A stretch of 64,000 nucleotides of DNA, from assembly GCA_023634235.1 (NCBI GenBank), contig JAMKCF010000008.1:1121001-1185000 (forward strand), given 5' to 3'. The DNA comes from Pisaster brevispinus (lineage: Eukaryota > Echinodermata > Asteroidea > Forcipulatida > Asteriidae). Of the stretch, positions 47,501 through 59,890 are shown in pieces. Under the pieces are notes generated by a model. It made no database searches, was not told the origin of the DNA, and saw only the letters and a program-made list of their open reading frames with translations. Position 1 is the first letter of the stretch. Every line of letters starts with the position of its first letter. Position numbers and translations under genes: made by a program.

Positions 47501-50330
47501 AAGGAATGCCCCGATGGATAGAAATCTTATTCCTGAGGATAGTGCTTCACATCCTGGAATTCAATCTAAGACAATGGTGTCCAGAACAGCAAAGAGTGAA
47601 AAGAGACCAAACTCATCGATTGCACAGCACAACGATGACGAGCCAGCTGTCAGTAAGGATTTTGATGAGGCTTTTCAAGAACTCTTTGATCCACTTTTGC
47701 CGACGAGAGGTCATGCCCTGAGGGTCCTTGGTAAACTCCTGCTGGCCAGAGATCCCAAGGCTATGCAGAAGAAAGACATGCTGGTGGGAATATTTCAAGA
47801 GAATCTTAGTCATGAAGATTCTTATATCTACCTCTCTGCCATTCAGGTAAACAACATTATCTCTGATCGTTCAAGTATTTAATAGGCAATTATAATTAAA
47901 GGCACTTATGAGGCTCTTTCTGACAAACATATCAAAGGGCCTTTACTCTACTGCTATCCCATGTTAATTGGGCCAAAGCACTTCTGAAACAATCTCAACT
48001 CCTTAGGAGTATGCAGCCCCACTATCGTCTTGTCTTGTAGGTACCCATATTTACTTCTAAGTAATGAGAAGCAATGAAAGTCAAGTGTCTTGCTCAATGA
48101 AGCAAGTGCAGGGACTTGGATTTGAACCCAATTTTTGAGTCTTGTTGTGCACCGGGATAAAGTCCCAGGACCAATTTTGTAGAGCTGCTTAAGAACACAC
48201 TCTTACTTAAACAGTTTCCTGCTAAGCAAAATTTATCATTATACCATTAACAGATGGTACATGTGACATTGTGTTTTGGTTGGTAAGCATAATTTAGTTA
48301 CTTCCTAAGCAGAACTATGAAATTGGGGCTTGGTAGTTGAGTCATCAAAGTGTTTAGCCACATCCTGCCACCAGTGCATCATTACTTCTTATTTTAATGC
48401 ATCTTACAAGGTGTCTGTGAAGTACGTATTTTAGGCCGGGGGTATTTTCTGCTCAGATTATCACTACCATTTTGAAACTGTTTTTAATAGCAAATCCAAA
48501 TTTTTATGACAAAGCAGAAGACTAATAGTCTATAATGTCTTTCTTTTCTTTTCTTTTTACAGGCACTGTCATGTGTAGCAGACGTGTTCCCAGAGAGAGT
48601 CATTCCACATCTTTGTGAGGAGTTTGTCGGTGGCAAGAAGACAGTGAAAAGAGCAGTAGAGACAAGAGTCAAACTTGGAGAAGCTCTAGTCAGAGCCACA
48701 AGATCTCTTGGTTAGTCCTTTAACTCATTTGGGACATCAAATTTAAAGTCTTTTTCTCAAATTTCTTAGAAATTTGTTCAATGTTGCTTTCTGTTACTTG
48801 GATTTTATCTTTTATTACCGTTGTGTCAAATGTCACATTGGAAGCATAAAATGTAGACTGAAATTCTGATTGGCAAGTCTATTCTAAATTTACTCTTTGC
48901 TCAATTCTACCAAAATAGTTTGATGTAAAAAATAAATTAATTCTGGAAAACTCTTGGTTTCCAAGAAGGTATAATTTTAGATATCGGCCTGATTTAAAAA
49001 GACACTGTTGTTATTTTATTATGATAGGTGAACTGGTACCCCGCTATGCAAACACGTTACTGGGTACATTTTTACAAGGAGCACAGAACACCGATGCTGT
49101 AATAAGAGCGAGCAGTTTGTCCAACATGGCTGATGTCTGTAAACTGTTACGATTCTCACTTGGTCCAAATCTTCATGAGGTACGAAAAAAGTAGTATTCA
49201 AACTGAAATAAACCTGAACAAATTTCCAACACAACTGCAAGAGAATAGTCATTTTAGATATAACCATTTTTGTTGTTGTTATTTTATTTTTATTTATATT
49301 TTTACAATTTGCAAATCACTTGTAATAATCTGTTCTGAAATAAACCAGAAGTGAGATAAGTAATGATGTTTTGAAAAGTGTTGTCTTTAATGCCATGCAA
49401 GGCTTCAGATCTTACTTTGCAAATCATTTTTTACAATTTTTTTTTAACCCAACGAATCAGGTAGCTTAGACATTAAGAACCCTTCACATCAAAATCTTTC
49501 TGCTGTTTGTTGTCAAAATCAATAAAACAAACGCTTGGGATCGATACTGAAAAATGAAGGCAAATCATAATGTGTAAGTTTTAATTGTCTGCTTTTCTTT
49601 AAATGAACAGGTTCTTAACTGCCTGATGACTGTCTTAAAGAGTGATCCCCAGGTTGAGGTCAGAAGGTCATGTGTTCTTGTACTCACCCTCCTCCTCAGG
49701 GGGCTTGGGAAGGATGCATTGAAGGTATGAGGGTTTGAGCTGATAGATGCACACTTTTTTTTACTATGGAATAATATGGAGTCTTGAATTACATCTTTGA
49801 GAGGGATAGGCCAAGTTGTTTTTTAGCAAAAAGTCAATTCCATCAGAAAAAGTACAAGTCTGTGAGAATACTTTGAATGGGCACCAAGGTTAGGGGCAAC
49901 AGGTCATGGTCTCCAGGCCCTCCATGTAATTTGATGTCCTTTCAAGATGATCATTGACATTCAAATTGTTCAGTTGTTATACAAGAACTCATTTTGTACT
50001 AATTTCATTTAATTAGTCTTAAGAATTTAAAAAGTGCTCTCAGAATAGAAGTAAAAGAAACATGTCAACTTTCAAAATGAAAATGTAATGTTGTTTTTTT
50101 TAAATGTTGTCCTTTGTTTGTTTTGATATTGATTTGTTTGATTTTGATTTAAGGTTCTTGAAGATGTTATGAGGGACATCTACCGCAGTCTAAAGTTGGC
50201 ACTAAGCATCGAGAAAGATGACATAATCCGTTTACATTGCCAGCTAGCTCTGGAAGAAATTGATATCATTATGAGAGGTTTCATGTTCCCGAAACAAACG
50301 CTCACCAAGAAGATCACTGTGTTGCCATGA
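41591..50330 (+). CDS. tango6: TANGO6 (Rtp1-like HEAT-repeat protein)
   Basis: Member of the TANGO6/TMCO7 family, related at its C-terminus to yeast Rtp1, a factor for RNA polymerase assembly or import. The family was also recovered in a secretory-pathway screen. Thirteen exons: 41591-41657, 42528-43553, 43985-44112, 44486-44648, 44988-45183, 45483-45665, 46189-46312, 46522-46860, 47211-47846, 48563-48710, 49028-49179, 49611-49724, 50154-50330. They total 3453 nt (1150 aa; human about 1094). The protein is largely helical, HEAT-like. Conserved C-terminal blocks include HALRVLGKLLLARDP, YIYLSAIQALSCVADVFPE, VIRASSLSNMADVCKLL, LVLTLLLRGLGKDALKV and the end KKITVLP, which matches the vertebrate C-terminus. 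A Ser/Lys-rich linker near 820-880 is poorly conserved. A likely polyadenylation signal lies at 50727-50732. Confidence 0.92.
45825..45932 (+). repeat. Dispersed repeat, copy 3 with half hairpin
   Basis: It contains 'agaaagactctgctaggttcg' in shortened form (AAGACTCTGCTAGGTTCG), then 'tttgcatttatagg' and 'cagctaattctatttt', matching the element at 15027-15167 but with only one arm of its hairpin. It lies in tango6 intron 6. Confidence 0.6.
47905..48163 (-). repeat. tRNA-derived SINE, second copy in reverse orientation
   Basis: It shares 'caactccttaggagtatgc' with the element at 35.3-35.7 kb. The minus strand has 'gggttcaaatcc', a B-box match, near 48120. It lies in tango6 intron 9, directly followed by a MITE-like element. 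Confidence 0.6.
48164..48333. mobile_element. MITE-like element adjoining the SINE
   Basis: The ends 'ccaattttgtagagctgctt' and 'agcagaactatgaaattggg' are inverted relatives about 150 bp apart, with no coding capacity. A similar 'gccatgaaattgg' end occurs at about 55890 and at about 10700. Confidence 0.6.
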
Positions 50331-51690
50331 CAACAACAAACTTTGATGTCTTTGTTAATGGAATCCTGATTATAAAACAAAAGTAAGAGGATTCTAGGTA
50401 AGGCAAAAGGGAAGGGCGAGGGGGATTTATCACCTAAAATTGACATCATCAACAATAAGATGGAACTTTCATAAGGAGAAAAGGGTATAACTGCAAGAGC
50501 AACAGTTGTGTGTAAACATGGTATACAGGGTATTTGGGGGGAAACAAACAACTGAAACCTGTATTCAGAACTATAGTTGAAGACTCATTGAGGTAGAAAC
50601 GAAAGGAAATAAGAGAGAGGACAAACTGTCAGTCATCTCAGCTTGACCTTGACAATCCTTTTAGACGCAGTCATTATTAGAATGTTTTCTTCTTTTGACC
50701 CAAAACCTTTTTAATGGAGTAAAATGAATAAATGGTTCTTATGTCAGCTTCTAGGTGCTAGAAGCTGACTTGTGGTGTCAAACACTAACAGTCTGCATTA
50801 TTGCCAAAATGCCCTTTAATATTCAATTTTGTGCTTGGGAAACAAATTTTGATGAATAAATTTGAGCAATTTCTCTAAAATTGTTGCCAAAACTTATTGC
50901 TATTTTTTTATGTAGGATCAATGAAATATAAGTTAGAAGTTGTTTCCCTGAGAGGCAGAATTTATAAAGTTGGTTTAAATGTGGATAAAGAAAATAAATT
51001 ATGCTTTCAGATACACATCAATGCTTTACAAACGAACCTAAGGAATTAAAACAATTGATTACTCAAAACAACAAGTTTGTTGTCGACATATTTGAATTAT
51101 TTGTAACTGATGCACAATTAAATCGTTTAGATGTTTCTGAATAAAACATCCAGGCCAACAAATGTTTGATGATTACTTTCTTGTCCATTATTTAAGATTG
51201 TATGATAGAAAAATAATAAATGACATTAAACAGTTTAAAGACGATATTAGAGAAAACAAAAGCAGGTGTTTACCTACAAATAGGTATGTTGATTATGTTG
51301 AAGTTGGATCATCAATTTGTTAAAGTTTCTTTCATTGGAAAGTTTACCCGAAAAACTAAACAAATGAAAAAACAAAATCCCCCAATTGAGTCTTGAGATC
51401 GGTACATTTCATTGAATGTTGAAGGCTCGTGAATGCCCTAGTTAAACAGTCGCTGGTTCATTGTTGTTTGAGTCATCAAACAGCCGTCGTGCTTTGTTGT
51501 GCTATGTAACTTGAGACTCGGCAATGTGTGAATGTGATGTCCGGGGGCGCGACATGACTTTTCCTAAATAACTTCTTGAAACATCGTAAGTTAAGATTTT
51601 ATTGTTAAAAACAACAGGAAACCTTTAATTGACCTCATACTACTACTACACTAGCTGCGGAGAAGCTCCAAACCTCCAAACAACAACATA
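50331..51690. other. tango6 3' region and spacer before sdr39u1
   Basis: AATAAA hexamers occur at 50727-50732 and near 51141. There is no array or exon. The sequence becomes slightly GC-richer around 51480-51560 ('gtccgggggcgcgac'), which may belong to the sdr39u1 promoter. Confidence 0.5.
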
Positions 51691-54600
51691 ATGTTGGTTT
51701 TGTTGGGTAAGTAAAATCAAAACTAAAAAGAATGTTGCATCAATTTCGTGAAGAAAACGTTGTCTCAATGTTCTATATTGTTCATTTATCAGTGCCACTA
51801 AATGCCAGTAATAAATCATATAAACAGAAGCAGTATGGGTCTGTAGGGCTGTCTGTCTCATCTGACCGGTTGCCCGAGACTGACTGTACTAAAACCAAAC
51901 AATGAATTCTGTCTATAATTCTGTACATGTCAGATTAGTCCAACCATGGAGGTCCATGGTCCAACTGACTAGCTGAAGTTCTTCTTCAACCCAACAACGC
52001 TTTTTTAACATTTGGACATTACCTAGCGAGCATATGTAGGGGTGAATGCTCATGTGTTTGTTGGTACTGCTGTACAAATGTCCTACCTGCCTGCCTACCA
52101 AGATTCACAACCCTCAAACAGGGAGTGAACTAATCTGATCCAAAATCTGTCAAAAACCTTGATAAACTCACCTGGTACACAGGAGATGTTGCTGTTAAAT
52201 ATGGTAGTACGGATGTGTCAGGTACATTTCTCGAAAAATTTTAAATTTTTGTCCAAAAATCTGAACCGATGGTGGAATTGGATAATGTGTATTTCTGTCA
52301 TGCATCGTTGCTGGTGTGGAGTACATTCTTGGGAGCTGCACAATCTGCAGATTGCACTCTGAACTGAAGATTAACAGCTCAATCTTTAAATGGTGCGCAT
52401 CCAGTATAATATTTTTTTGCGCATTGCCCGCAATTTGTGCATATCGGCATGCAATTTGCGCGTATCGGCTTGCAATTCCTGCATATTGGCCGGATACTCA
52501 AGCTTGTGCATTGGGAGAACACTGGTAGTAGTGGTACCGGTATGTATTTATTTTCAGAATTTCTGAATACTTTATTTATTTATGTATTTATTTATTTATT
52601 TATTACAGGAGGAGGGAGTGGCTTTATAGGAACAGCCATTAAGAGGTTACTTACCCAGAGGGGGCACAGTGTCTTACTCGTTTCTCGCACACCAGGGAAG
52701 GATAAAATATCATGGGTTAGTCTCAGCTTTTGATAGACCATGCAAGTCTTGCACACTGTTTGAACATATTTGGGAACCTCTGTGCAAAAGAAACAGAATC
52801 ATGCACTGTTCAAATATACTTGAGTTTAGACTTGCACAATCAATAGCAGAATATCACTGCAAATGTATTTGAAGGAACAATATTGCTTTCAAGAACAAAT
52901 ATATTTTTGTGATTTATTATAGTCTCTAAACAGATATTAGTGTTGAAAATATATGTTTTTATTGTCAGATTTCAGAGAGGAAATAACTTTTTCATATATT
53001 CCTAAAGTGACCTACTTTTAAATGCATCATAAGCAGGCTTGATCATAAGGCAATGAAGACTTTTGATAAGCTTTTGGGGGATATGGTTTTATGTGAACTT
53101 TTGTTCTCTCAAAACCAGGATCGTTTGAAGTCCAAAGGGTTACCAGATTGTGATGCAGTGGTCAGCCTGTCAGGAGAGAACATCCTTAACCCCCTGAAAA
53201 GGTAAATCAGTAAAATATCAAGTAAGACTAAAGGTTCCTTCAGATGACCCTGCAAGGCATTGTGGTTGACCTCTATGGGCCAAATTTTAAGAGACATTGA
53301 AAATGTTTCATCAGTGTTGACACATAAAATAAGACACTGTTTTCTACATCTGCTCATCTACTCCAACCTGTTTAATTGCCTGGAGGTAGTGATTAGATCA
53401 AAATGATGATTTCTTTGTCTCATTCTATCTTCAGATGGACTGAAGAGTTTCAGAGAGAGGTAAAAGACAGCCGTGTGAAGACAACTGCAACACTTGTCAA
53501 GGCTATTACTGAGGCTAACAAACCGCCCAAGGTTTTTGTGTCTTCATCTGCTGTAGGTAGGTCAAGCCCTTTGGAGTTTCTCCCCTCCCCTCATTGGGAT
53601 ATAAAGATACCTTGATTGGGACTCTTTTCCTCCAATAAGGATATCAATCAACGGACAGTGGACCCACATTGGGAGAGGCTAACAGGGCTGATAAGGTCAG
53701 CTTGTTTTATGTTTTAAAGGAGACCATCATGGATTTACTGAAAGAGACAGAAAAGGATCGTGGGAACCACAATGAAGATTGAAATGAAGTGACCACCCAC
53801 CATCTCTCAAACCCATCCTTGGGTTTGTCCTGATTTTATGGATTTGGCACCTCACATTCACAGTATTTTACAGCCAAAACTAACCAGGTCAGGTTTTGCT
53901 AATGTTTGGATGGGTTTATTTCAGGTTACTACGCCCCAAGCCTAACAGATGAGTACACAGAGGACAGCCTTGGGGGGCATGCTGATGAACTGGCAAGGTT
54001 ATGTGCTGCTTGGGAGGAGAGCTCCATTCTTCCTGAGACTCACAATCTTGTCAGACATGTTACTGTAAGGATAGGTAAGCTTACAGACTTGTGGCATAAA
54101 AATCCACAATTGTTTAGATTGTGTAAGACATCAATCAAGATTTAAATGTTGCAAACATCTTAAGAAGTTGATTTTATAAAGAGTTTTGAAATGACTGTGA
54201 AGTGATTATGGCCTGGGAGTCGGTTTGATCCAACTGATTTAATCAAATTTTTTAAATGAAATTGTTTATTGAAATGATCTTAAATAGTCTTTATCCCCTT
54301 AGTTTCGTTGCCTAGAGACCCTCCTGTACCCTGTAAAATACTTCACTACGGTAAACTCAACATCCAGTCGGTAACCTTTTTTTCTATAATATGGCCCTAC
54401 ATTTTTCTACAGACAACTTCCTGAATTACATTTTGGAGGATTTAAGACCGCTTATTTCTGTTGATTTTTACTTGCTGTGAGAGAGAAAATCATGTGTTGC
54501 TGTTTTCTTTTCTAGGTTTGGTTCTTGGACGAGGCGGTGGTGCTATCGAGCAGATGATCTGGCCATTTAGGCTGGGCGTTGGGGGTGTCCTTGGTTCAGG

Positions 54601-54928
54601 CAATCAGTACTTCCCATGGATACACATTGAGGACATTGCTGGTATATTCGTCCATGCTATTGAGAATCCCACCACCCCATCAATCCTTAATGGGGTAGCA
54701 CCATCACCCATAACAAACAGAGAGTTCACCAAGGCATTTGCTTCAGCACTCTGGAGACCTGCAATTATCCCAGCACCAGGTTTTGCTATAAAGACAGTGT
54801 TTGGCTCAGAGAGAGCTGTGATGCTTCTTGAAGGACAGAAAGTAATTCCTAAAAGGACAATTGAGAGTGGATATGAGTTTAAATACCCGGATATTGAGGG
54901 AGCTGTGAAGAACATTGTAGCGTGCTGA
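51691..54928 (+). CDS. sdr39u1: SDR39U1 epimerase-family protein
   Basis: Atypical extended short-chain dehydrogenase/reductase, predicted to bind NADP(H); its substrate is unknown in any animal. Six exons: 51691-51706 (only 16 nt), 52609-52715, 53119-53201, 53435-53556, 53925-54074, 54516-54928. They total 891 nt (296 aa; human 293). The tiny first exon gives MLVLLG and completes the Rossmann motif GGGSGFIG across the junction. Other conserved blocks are SLSGENILNPLKRW, VSSSAVGYYAP, VRIGLVLGRGGGA and YFPWIHIEDIAGI. A DUF1731-type C-terminal part contains MLLEGQKVIPKRT. The classical YxxxK active-site pair is not obvious, as is usual for this subfamily. A likely polyadenylation AATAAA lies near 55751. 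Confidence 0.94.
52430..52492. repeat. Three 21-bp tandem units in sdr39u1 intron 1
   Basis: Units at 52430-52450, 52451-52471 and 52472-52492 share 'gcaatttg' and 'gcatatcgg' with substitutions. A (TTTA)n tract follows at about 52568-52604, up to the exon 2 acceptor. Confidence 0.85.
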
Positions 54929-56819
54929 TAATTTTTTTTTTTGCTCTCAGCATTTTCCAAAGACAAAGTACAGGATTGTTTGTATATTTCATATTTAGAA
55001 AAAGTTGATTAATTTCAGTTTAAAAACTCACAGGTTAGTATTTGAAGACTGCATCACTGTTACTTACTTTGGTTTCCACAATGAAACTAATCATGTTTTG
55101 AAAGTACATAAAACCCCCGCCAAAAACATCAACCATTTTGAAATGTGAGCACCTTAATGATGACATGTTCACAGTTGTATGGTAAGTGTGTTTACTATAT
55201 CTTTAATATGCGGTTAATGTCGACAACCAGGAGTTTTTTCAATTTTCTGAAAGTTTCTGGCAGTTTTTTACACTATGCAGATTTCGGCTTTGCTTATCAT
55301 TACAAGACCGTATTTTTTTGTCCAAATCATCAAATGTTATTTTAAGGTTATGATTAACTCTTTTTGGGACAAACTAGTAAGTCTGAGTTGGGTTTTTAAC
55401 ATACTGTCCCATAGAGTGATTCCCAAAATGCTTGTCCACTTTTGCAATACCCAGACAGTGAATTTGTAAATAATTATCTTTACATTTTCAAAATTGCACA
55501 AAGGATTAGTGACGTTCAATTCTTTCATTTAGCACTGCATGAAAAGTTCAGTTTGTTTGTTCATGCTGGTGGACATATATATGCCTTAAAGCTAAGTACA
55601 ATTCAACTGTAAATGCAGAAAAGACAATTTTTGTCCAAATCCAAATATTTGTTTTACTTCTTAACATCATTTGTATATTTTCCAAAGAATGTGAGTGTTA
55701 AGTATGCAAATATAATAGAACAATGTTTGTATGTTTGTACACTTCTTATGAATAAAAATTATTTTACAAATGTCGTTTGTTTGTTTCTATTTTTTTTAAA
55801 TAAGTATTCTTTAAAGTGATATAATCATATTTCCTTTAGTGGGGATTTCACCATTTCTAACCAAACATTTTTTGTTACAGTAAGCAGCGCCATGAAATTG
55901 GAGCTCAGGCGTTTGTTCCCCTCCGTCTTATTGTTTTCAGTCATATATCATATAACCCATCGTGTAGGCGATTCCAATTAAAATAAACCATAAATTTTAA
56001 TACTTTTGAAACTGAGGATACTTTTGAAACTGAAGTATATCTGAGGATTACTAAAGATATAAAATATACACAGATGGGTGTTATGAGTGTTCAACTTAAT
56101 TAATATAAAGAGTTATAAATGAAACTTAAAAAGAAATTGAACATCTAGAAATTTAATAACCATGATAACGAAGTAAGGAGTAGGATAATTTGTCCTACAT
56201 TTTTGTAAAAACCTATATTATGGGAACCTCTTCTGATACTAGAAATGTCGTCTAAAAGCCTTAAGAGACTACATACATTAATCAAAGCTTTACAAAACAA
56301 GAAAAGTCGTGTTTGTTAAACACAAATGCCCCGCAAGCCAGTTCGTTTCACAACATTTGACCTATGTGGTCTAAAAATAGGAGGTGTCTGTATCTCGAGA
56401 CCAAGCCACACACCAGTTCATATGCCAAGTCCTTTTAAAATTATCACTGGACCACATTTTTTTTGTAGGCATAAAATAATTTAATTTTTGCCATAATACA
56501 TTGAACATACAATTGACCTTGGGAGGCGGAGGCGGAGGCAGGGGGGGGGAACAATATACTTCTAAGGGATTTGAAACAATTTACATGTGAAATGAAACAT
56601 AGAAAAGAATGCAATGCTGTAGTAAGTTGCACAAGAATAGTTGCATGTTAGATTGTTACTGGTTTGGATGAACTAGTGGTGCAGATGGAACATTTAAATT
56701 TAAACCTGCCAGAAAAGAAAACCATGAAAGAAAGTTGCAATTAGGGGAAGGGGTGGGTTGGGTTGGAACAGGAGGAGAAGATGCTGGGTGGGGAGGAGGG
56801 GTGGGGACGGCAGGGGTCC

Positions 56820-57190
56820 CCATACATGAAAGTGGCAACACACTAAGTTTGGAGATAATATGCCACGTCCTTCAAACAAAGTTTGGAGTTGATATGACAA
56901 GTCCTAGTCGAGGTATTGCTCAGACAGCATTTCTTTTGTTTTAGCCATAATGACCTTGACATTTGACTGGGGGGGGGGGTCCACAAACAATAGACTTTTG
57001 AGGGACCCAAAGACCAATCCACAAACCAAGTTTGCAGTTAATATGCAAAGTTCATCTCAAGTTATCAAGTGTTTTAGCCATAATGACCCCGACATTTGAC
57101 CTAAGGGGTATCAATAACAACAGGCTTCTGGGGGGAATCCCATGACCAATCCAAACACCAAGTTTTGAGTTGACATTTGAGTCCTCCTTG
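56820..57190. repeat. Degenerate tandem repeat, about 110-130-bp period
   Basis: Three diverged units share 'accaatccacaaacc'-like text, then 'aagtttggagttgatat' and 'gacatttgac'. Poly-G runs occur between them. A further diverged unit may lie at 56340-56460. Period and boundaries are approximate. Confidence 0.6.
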
Positions 57191-57212
57191 AGTTACAATT
57201 TGCATGCAAGCA

Positions 57213-57600
57213 CACACACACACAAGTGTGTAAACACCTCCAATCGGGGACCTCCTATTGTCCCTCTTTTGTTTGGACTTTAACTTTTTGGCAACAGCTC
57301 CCATTGGTTTTGTACACAATTTCCAACTGGGGACCTTTACCCAACCGGGGACCCTATTGTCCTCTTTTGTTATAGGTCCCCGGTTTGAATGTGAAAACAA
57401 ACTCACACACACCCAAGTGTGTAAACACCTCCAATCGGGGACCTCCTATTGTCCCTCTTTTGTTTGGACTTTAACTTTTTGGCAACAGCTCCCATTGGTT
57501 TTGTACACGATTTCCAACTGGGGACCTTTACCCAACCGGGGACCCTATTGTCCTCTTTTGTTATAGGTCCCCGGTTTGAATGTGAAAACAAACTCACACA
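57213..57600. repeat. 191-bp tandem duplication, nearly identical copies
   Basis: Copy 1 (about 57213-57403) and copy 2 (about 57404-57600) differ by only one or two substitutions apart from the CA-repeat edges. Each contains 'ccaatcggggacctcc', 'caacagctcccattgg' and 'ataggtccccggtttg', bounded by (CA)n. Each also contains the local inverted relation 'accggggacc' and 'ggtccccgg'. Confidence 0.92.
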
Positions 57601-58059
57601 CACACACGCACACAACCTTACGGATCCGGTTTGTGGGGTACTGCTATTGTTGTTCTATTGTTCCCTTTTCTAAAGAATTCCCTTGTGGGGCCCTATTGTT
57701 CCTATTGAAATTGCCTTGTGGGGTCCATTGTTCCATTGTTAAAAGTACCCCGTAAGTTGGCATGTGTAAGGGCACCCACACACACACACACACTCGGAAG
57801 GACATGTCGGAAACAGTATGCCCCTTCGGTGGCTTCGCCAACCGCGGGGCATAAAAAGGGGAAAAAAGCATCTCATGGAGCACAAATCTTGCACAGCTAA
57901 AATCCTAAAAGTTAAGATATGTTTGGGGTTTTTTCGTGATAAATGCAGAAAATTTACTGCAAGTTTTTACCCCTAAAAAACCTTATTTTATATTAGAAAA
58001 ACGCGAGTTTAGAATCCACGTAGTCCCCATACACTCTATGCAAAAAGCAAGGGGCACAG

Positions 58060-58800
58060 GAAAATGGCCATATCCCGCGTCCACAGAAGCGGAAGAAGCG
58101 TCTGCATCCCCAATACACTGCAGGGTACAGGAATATCGCCATATGCCAGATCCACAGCACCGAATGTTGCGGGCTGCATCCCCATACACTGTGCGCAAAG
58201 CAATGGTTACAGGAATATCGCCATATCCTGGGTTCACAATGGCCCATACGCTGTGCACAAAGCGTTGGGCTACAGGAATGTTGCCATATCCTGGGTTCAC
58301 AATGGCCCATACACTGTGCACAAAGCGTTGGGCTACAGGAATATTGCTATATCCCGGGTCCACAGCACCCCAATGTTGCGGGCTGCACCCCATACACTGT
58401 GCACAAGCGATTGGTGCAGGAAATATCGCCATATCCCGGATCCACCACGGCCCATACGCTGTGCACAAAGCTCGGGCTACAGGAATGTTGCCATATCCTG
58501 GGTTCACAATGGCCCATACACTGTGCACAAAGCGTTGGGCTACAGGAATATTGCTATATCCCGGGTCCACAGCACCCCAATGTTGCGGGCTGCACCCCAT
58601 ACACTGTGCACAAGCGATTGGTGCAGGAAATATCGCCATATCCCGGATCCACCACGGCCCATACGCTGTGCACAAAGCTCGGGCTACAGGAATGTTGCCA
58701 TATCCTGGGTTCACAATGGCCCATACACTGTGCACAAAGCATTGGGCTACAGGAATATCGGCCTATCCCGGGTCCACCACGGCCCGTTCACTGTGCACAA
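58060..58800. repeat. Satellite-like array with a 207-bp higher-order period
   Basis: Monomers of about 62-63 bp and 82 bp share 'cccatacactgtgcac' and 'ggctacaggaat', then 'gccatatcc'. The spacing of successive 'cccatac' blocks is 63, 82, 63 and 62 bp. The block 82+63+62 = 207 bp is repeated almost identically (the units beginning about 58324 and 58531). The period is a multiple of three, so long ORFs stay open in several frames on both strands. No gene is supported. Confidence 0.9.
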
Positions 58801-59890
58801 TTTGGGGGTCAATGTTGAGGTGAAAACTAATTTTGAGACGTTTTCCGCTTTAGGGACCATTTTTTAATAGGGTCTATGATTTTTAGGGTAATTTTTGGCA
58901 CGTCGTTGTTGCTTCATTGGAACTTTTTTTAAAGTGACTTCTAAAATGCTTAGATACGCATATTTTTTACTATGGAATCAAAATCCTGAGATTCAAGGGG
59001 CGTCAATATGTTGACGCGTTCCTCAACTTAAAACTGATTTCTTGTTAAATTTAGATATCAAGTTATAAAACAAAAAATGTATTTTTTATACTCTTTGTCT
59101 GGTTCCCTCCCTGCAATTTGGGGTTCTCTTCATCTCTTTAAAACTTTCTATTAAGACGAAAACAACACGTTTTATTGAAAAACATAATTGCCTTCTCCGT
59201 GGAGGTCTAATTATTGACTCAATGCACCATACGCGACTCGTAACTCACTTCCATACAATGCAAGCCAACCATGTACGCCATTTTGGAAGTCAATGTTATC
59301 TTGCGCTATCTTGGAGTGTTTCTTTCGCACGCAGCGAGGAGGGATCAAAGGGCCCATTTTACCAATAAAACACAAAATAAAGTATTCCTAACCGTAACAA
59401 CTTAACTGAATAACAATGTCTTTATTTTCTATCTGCGTATTAGAATAATGTTTTACAAAATAGTATACAATTTACAATTTGCTTTCAAAAATATATTTAT
59501 TTCATCCATCGTGCTTGAAAAACACGGAAGTGCATAATGGCCGGTGGATATGAAGACGGGCACAAGATAAGAACGCTAAGTTTGATTTGACTGTAATTGT
59601 ATTCACTAAATAAATAACAAAAGAAGTCAGAATAATAGGTAACAAGTAGTTACAACAACACGTTATTCAGTAATTAAATACAAAAAGTTCTAACAAAAAA
59701 ATAGTGCTTTTGCACAGGCCGGAAGTTGTTAAAAAAAATGTATACTTGGATTGATCACGTCGTTTACTTCAACAAACCCAGTTTGGGGTCAAAAACTCTT
59801 GGAACCAGCAGCAGTATGCAGAAGGCGGCTTTTATATTTAATACAGATTGAGAATCCTGTTTGCATGCCGACGATATTATTTTGTGGTTT

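Larger units (their letters stand above)
54929..59890. other. Gene-free, repeat-rich region
   Basis: This 5-kb interval between sdr39u1 and the CUB/EGF gene holds the sdr39u1 3' UTR, the three tandem-repeat blocks listed separately, poly-G tracts and (CA)n runs. The part from 58860 to 59890 is single-copy in appearance with no supported exon. It probably includes the CUB/EGF gene's 3' UTR; ATTAAA on the minus strand is near 59837-59842. Confidence 0.5.

Noticed and set aside
57936..58867. Long ORFs (295 and 267 codons on plus, 250 on minus) as genes
   Set aside because: They lie in a tandem array whose 207-bp period keeps several frames open at once. There is no splice, domain or start-context support.
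59537..59587. Short ORF beginning MAGGYEDGHK in a YY1-like start context
   Set aside because: It stops after 17 codons, has no donor site that extends it, and shows no recognisable homology.
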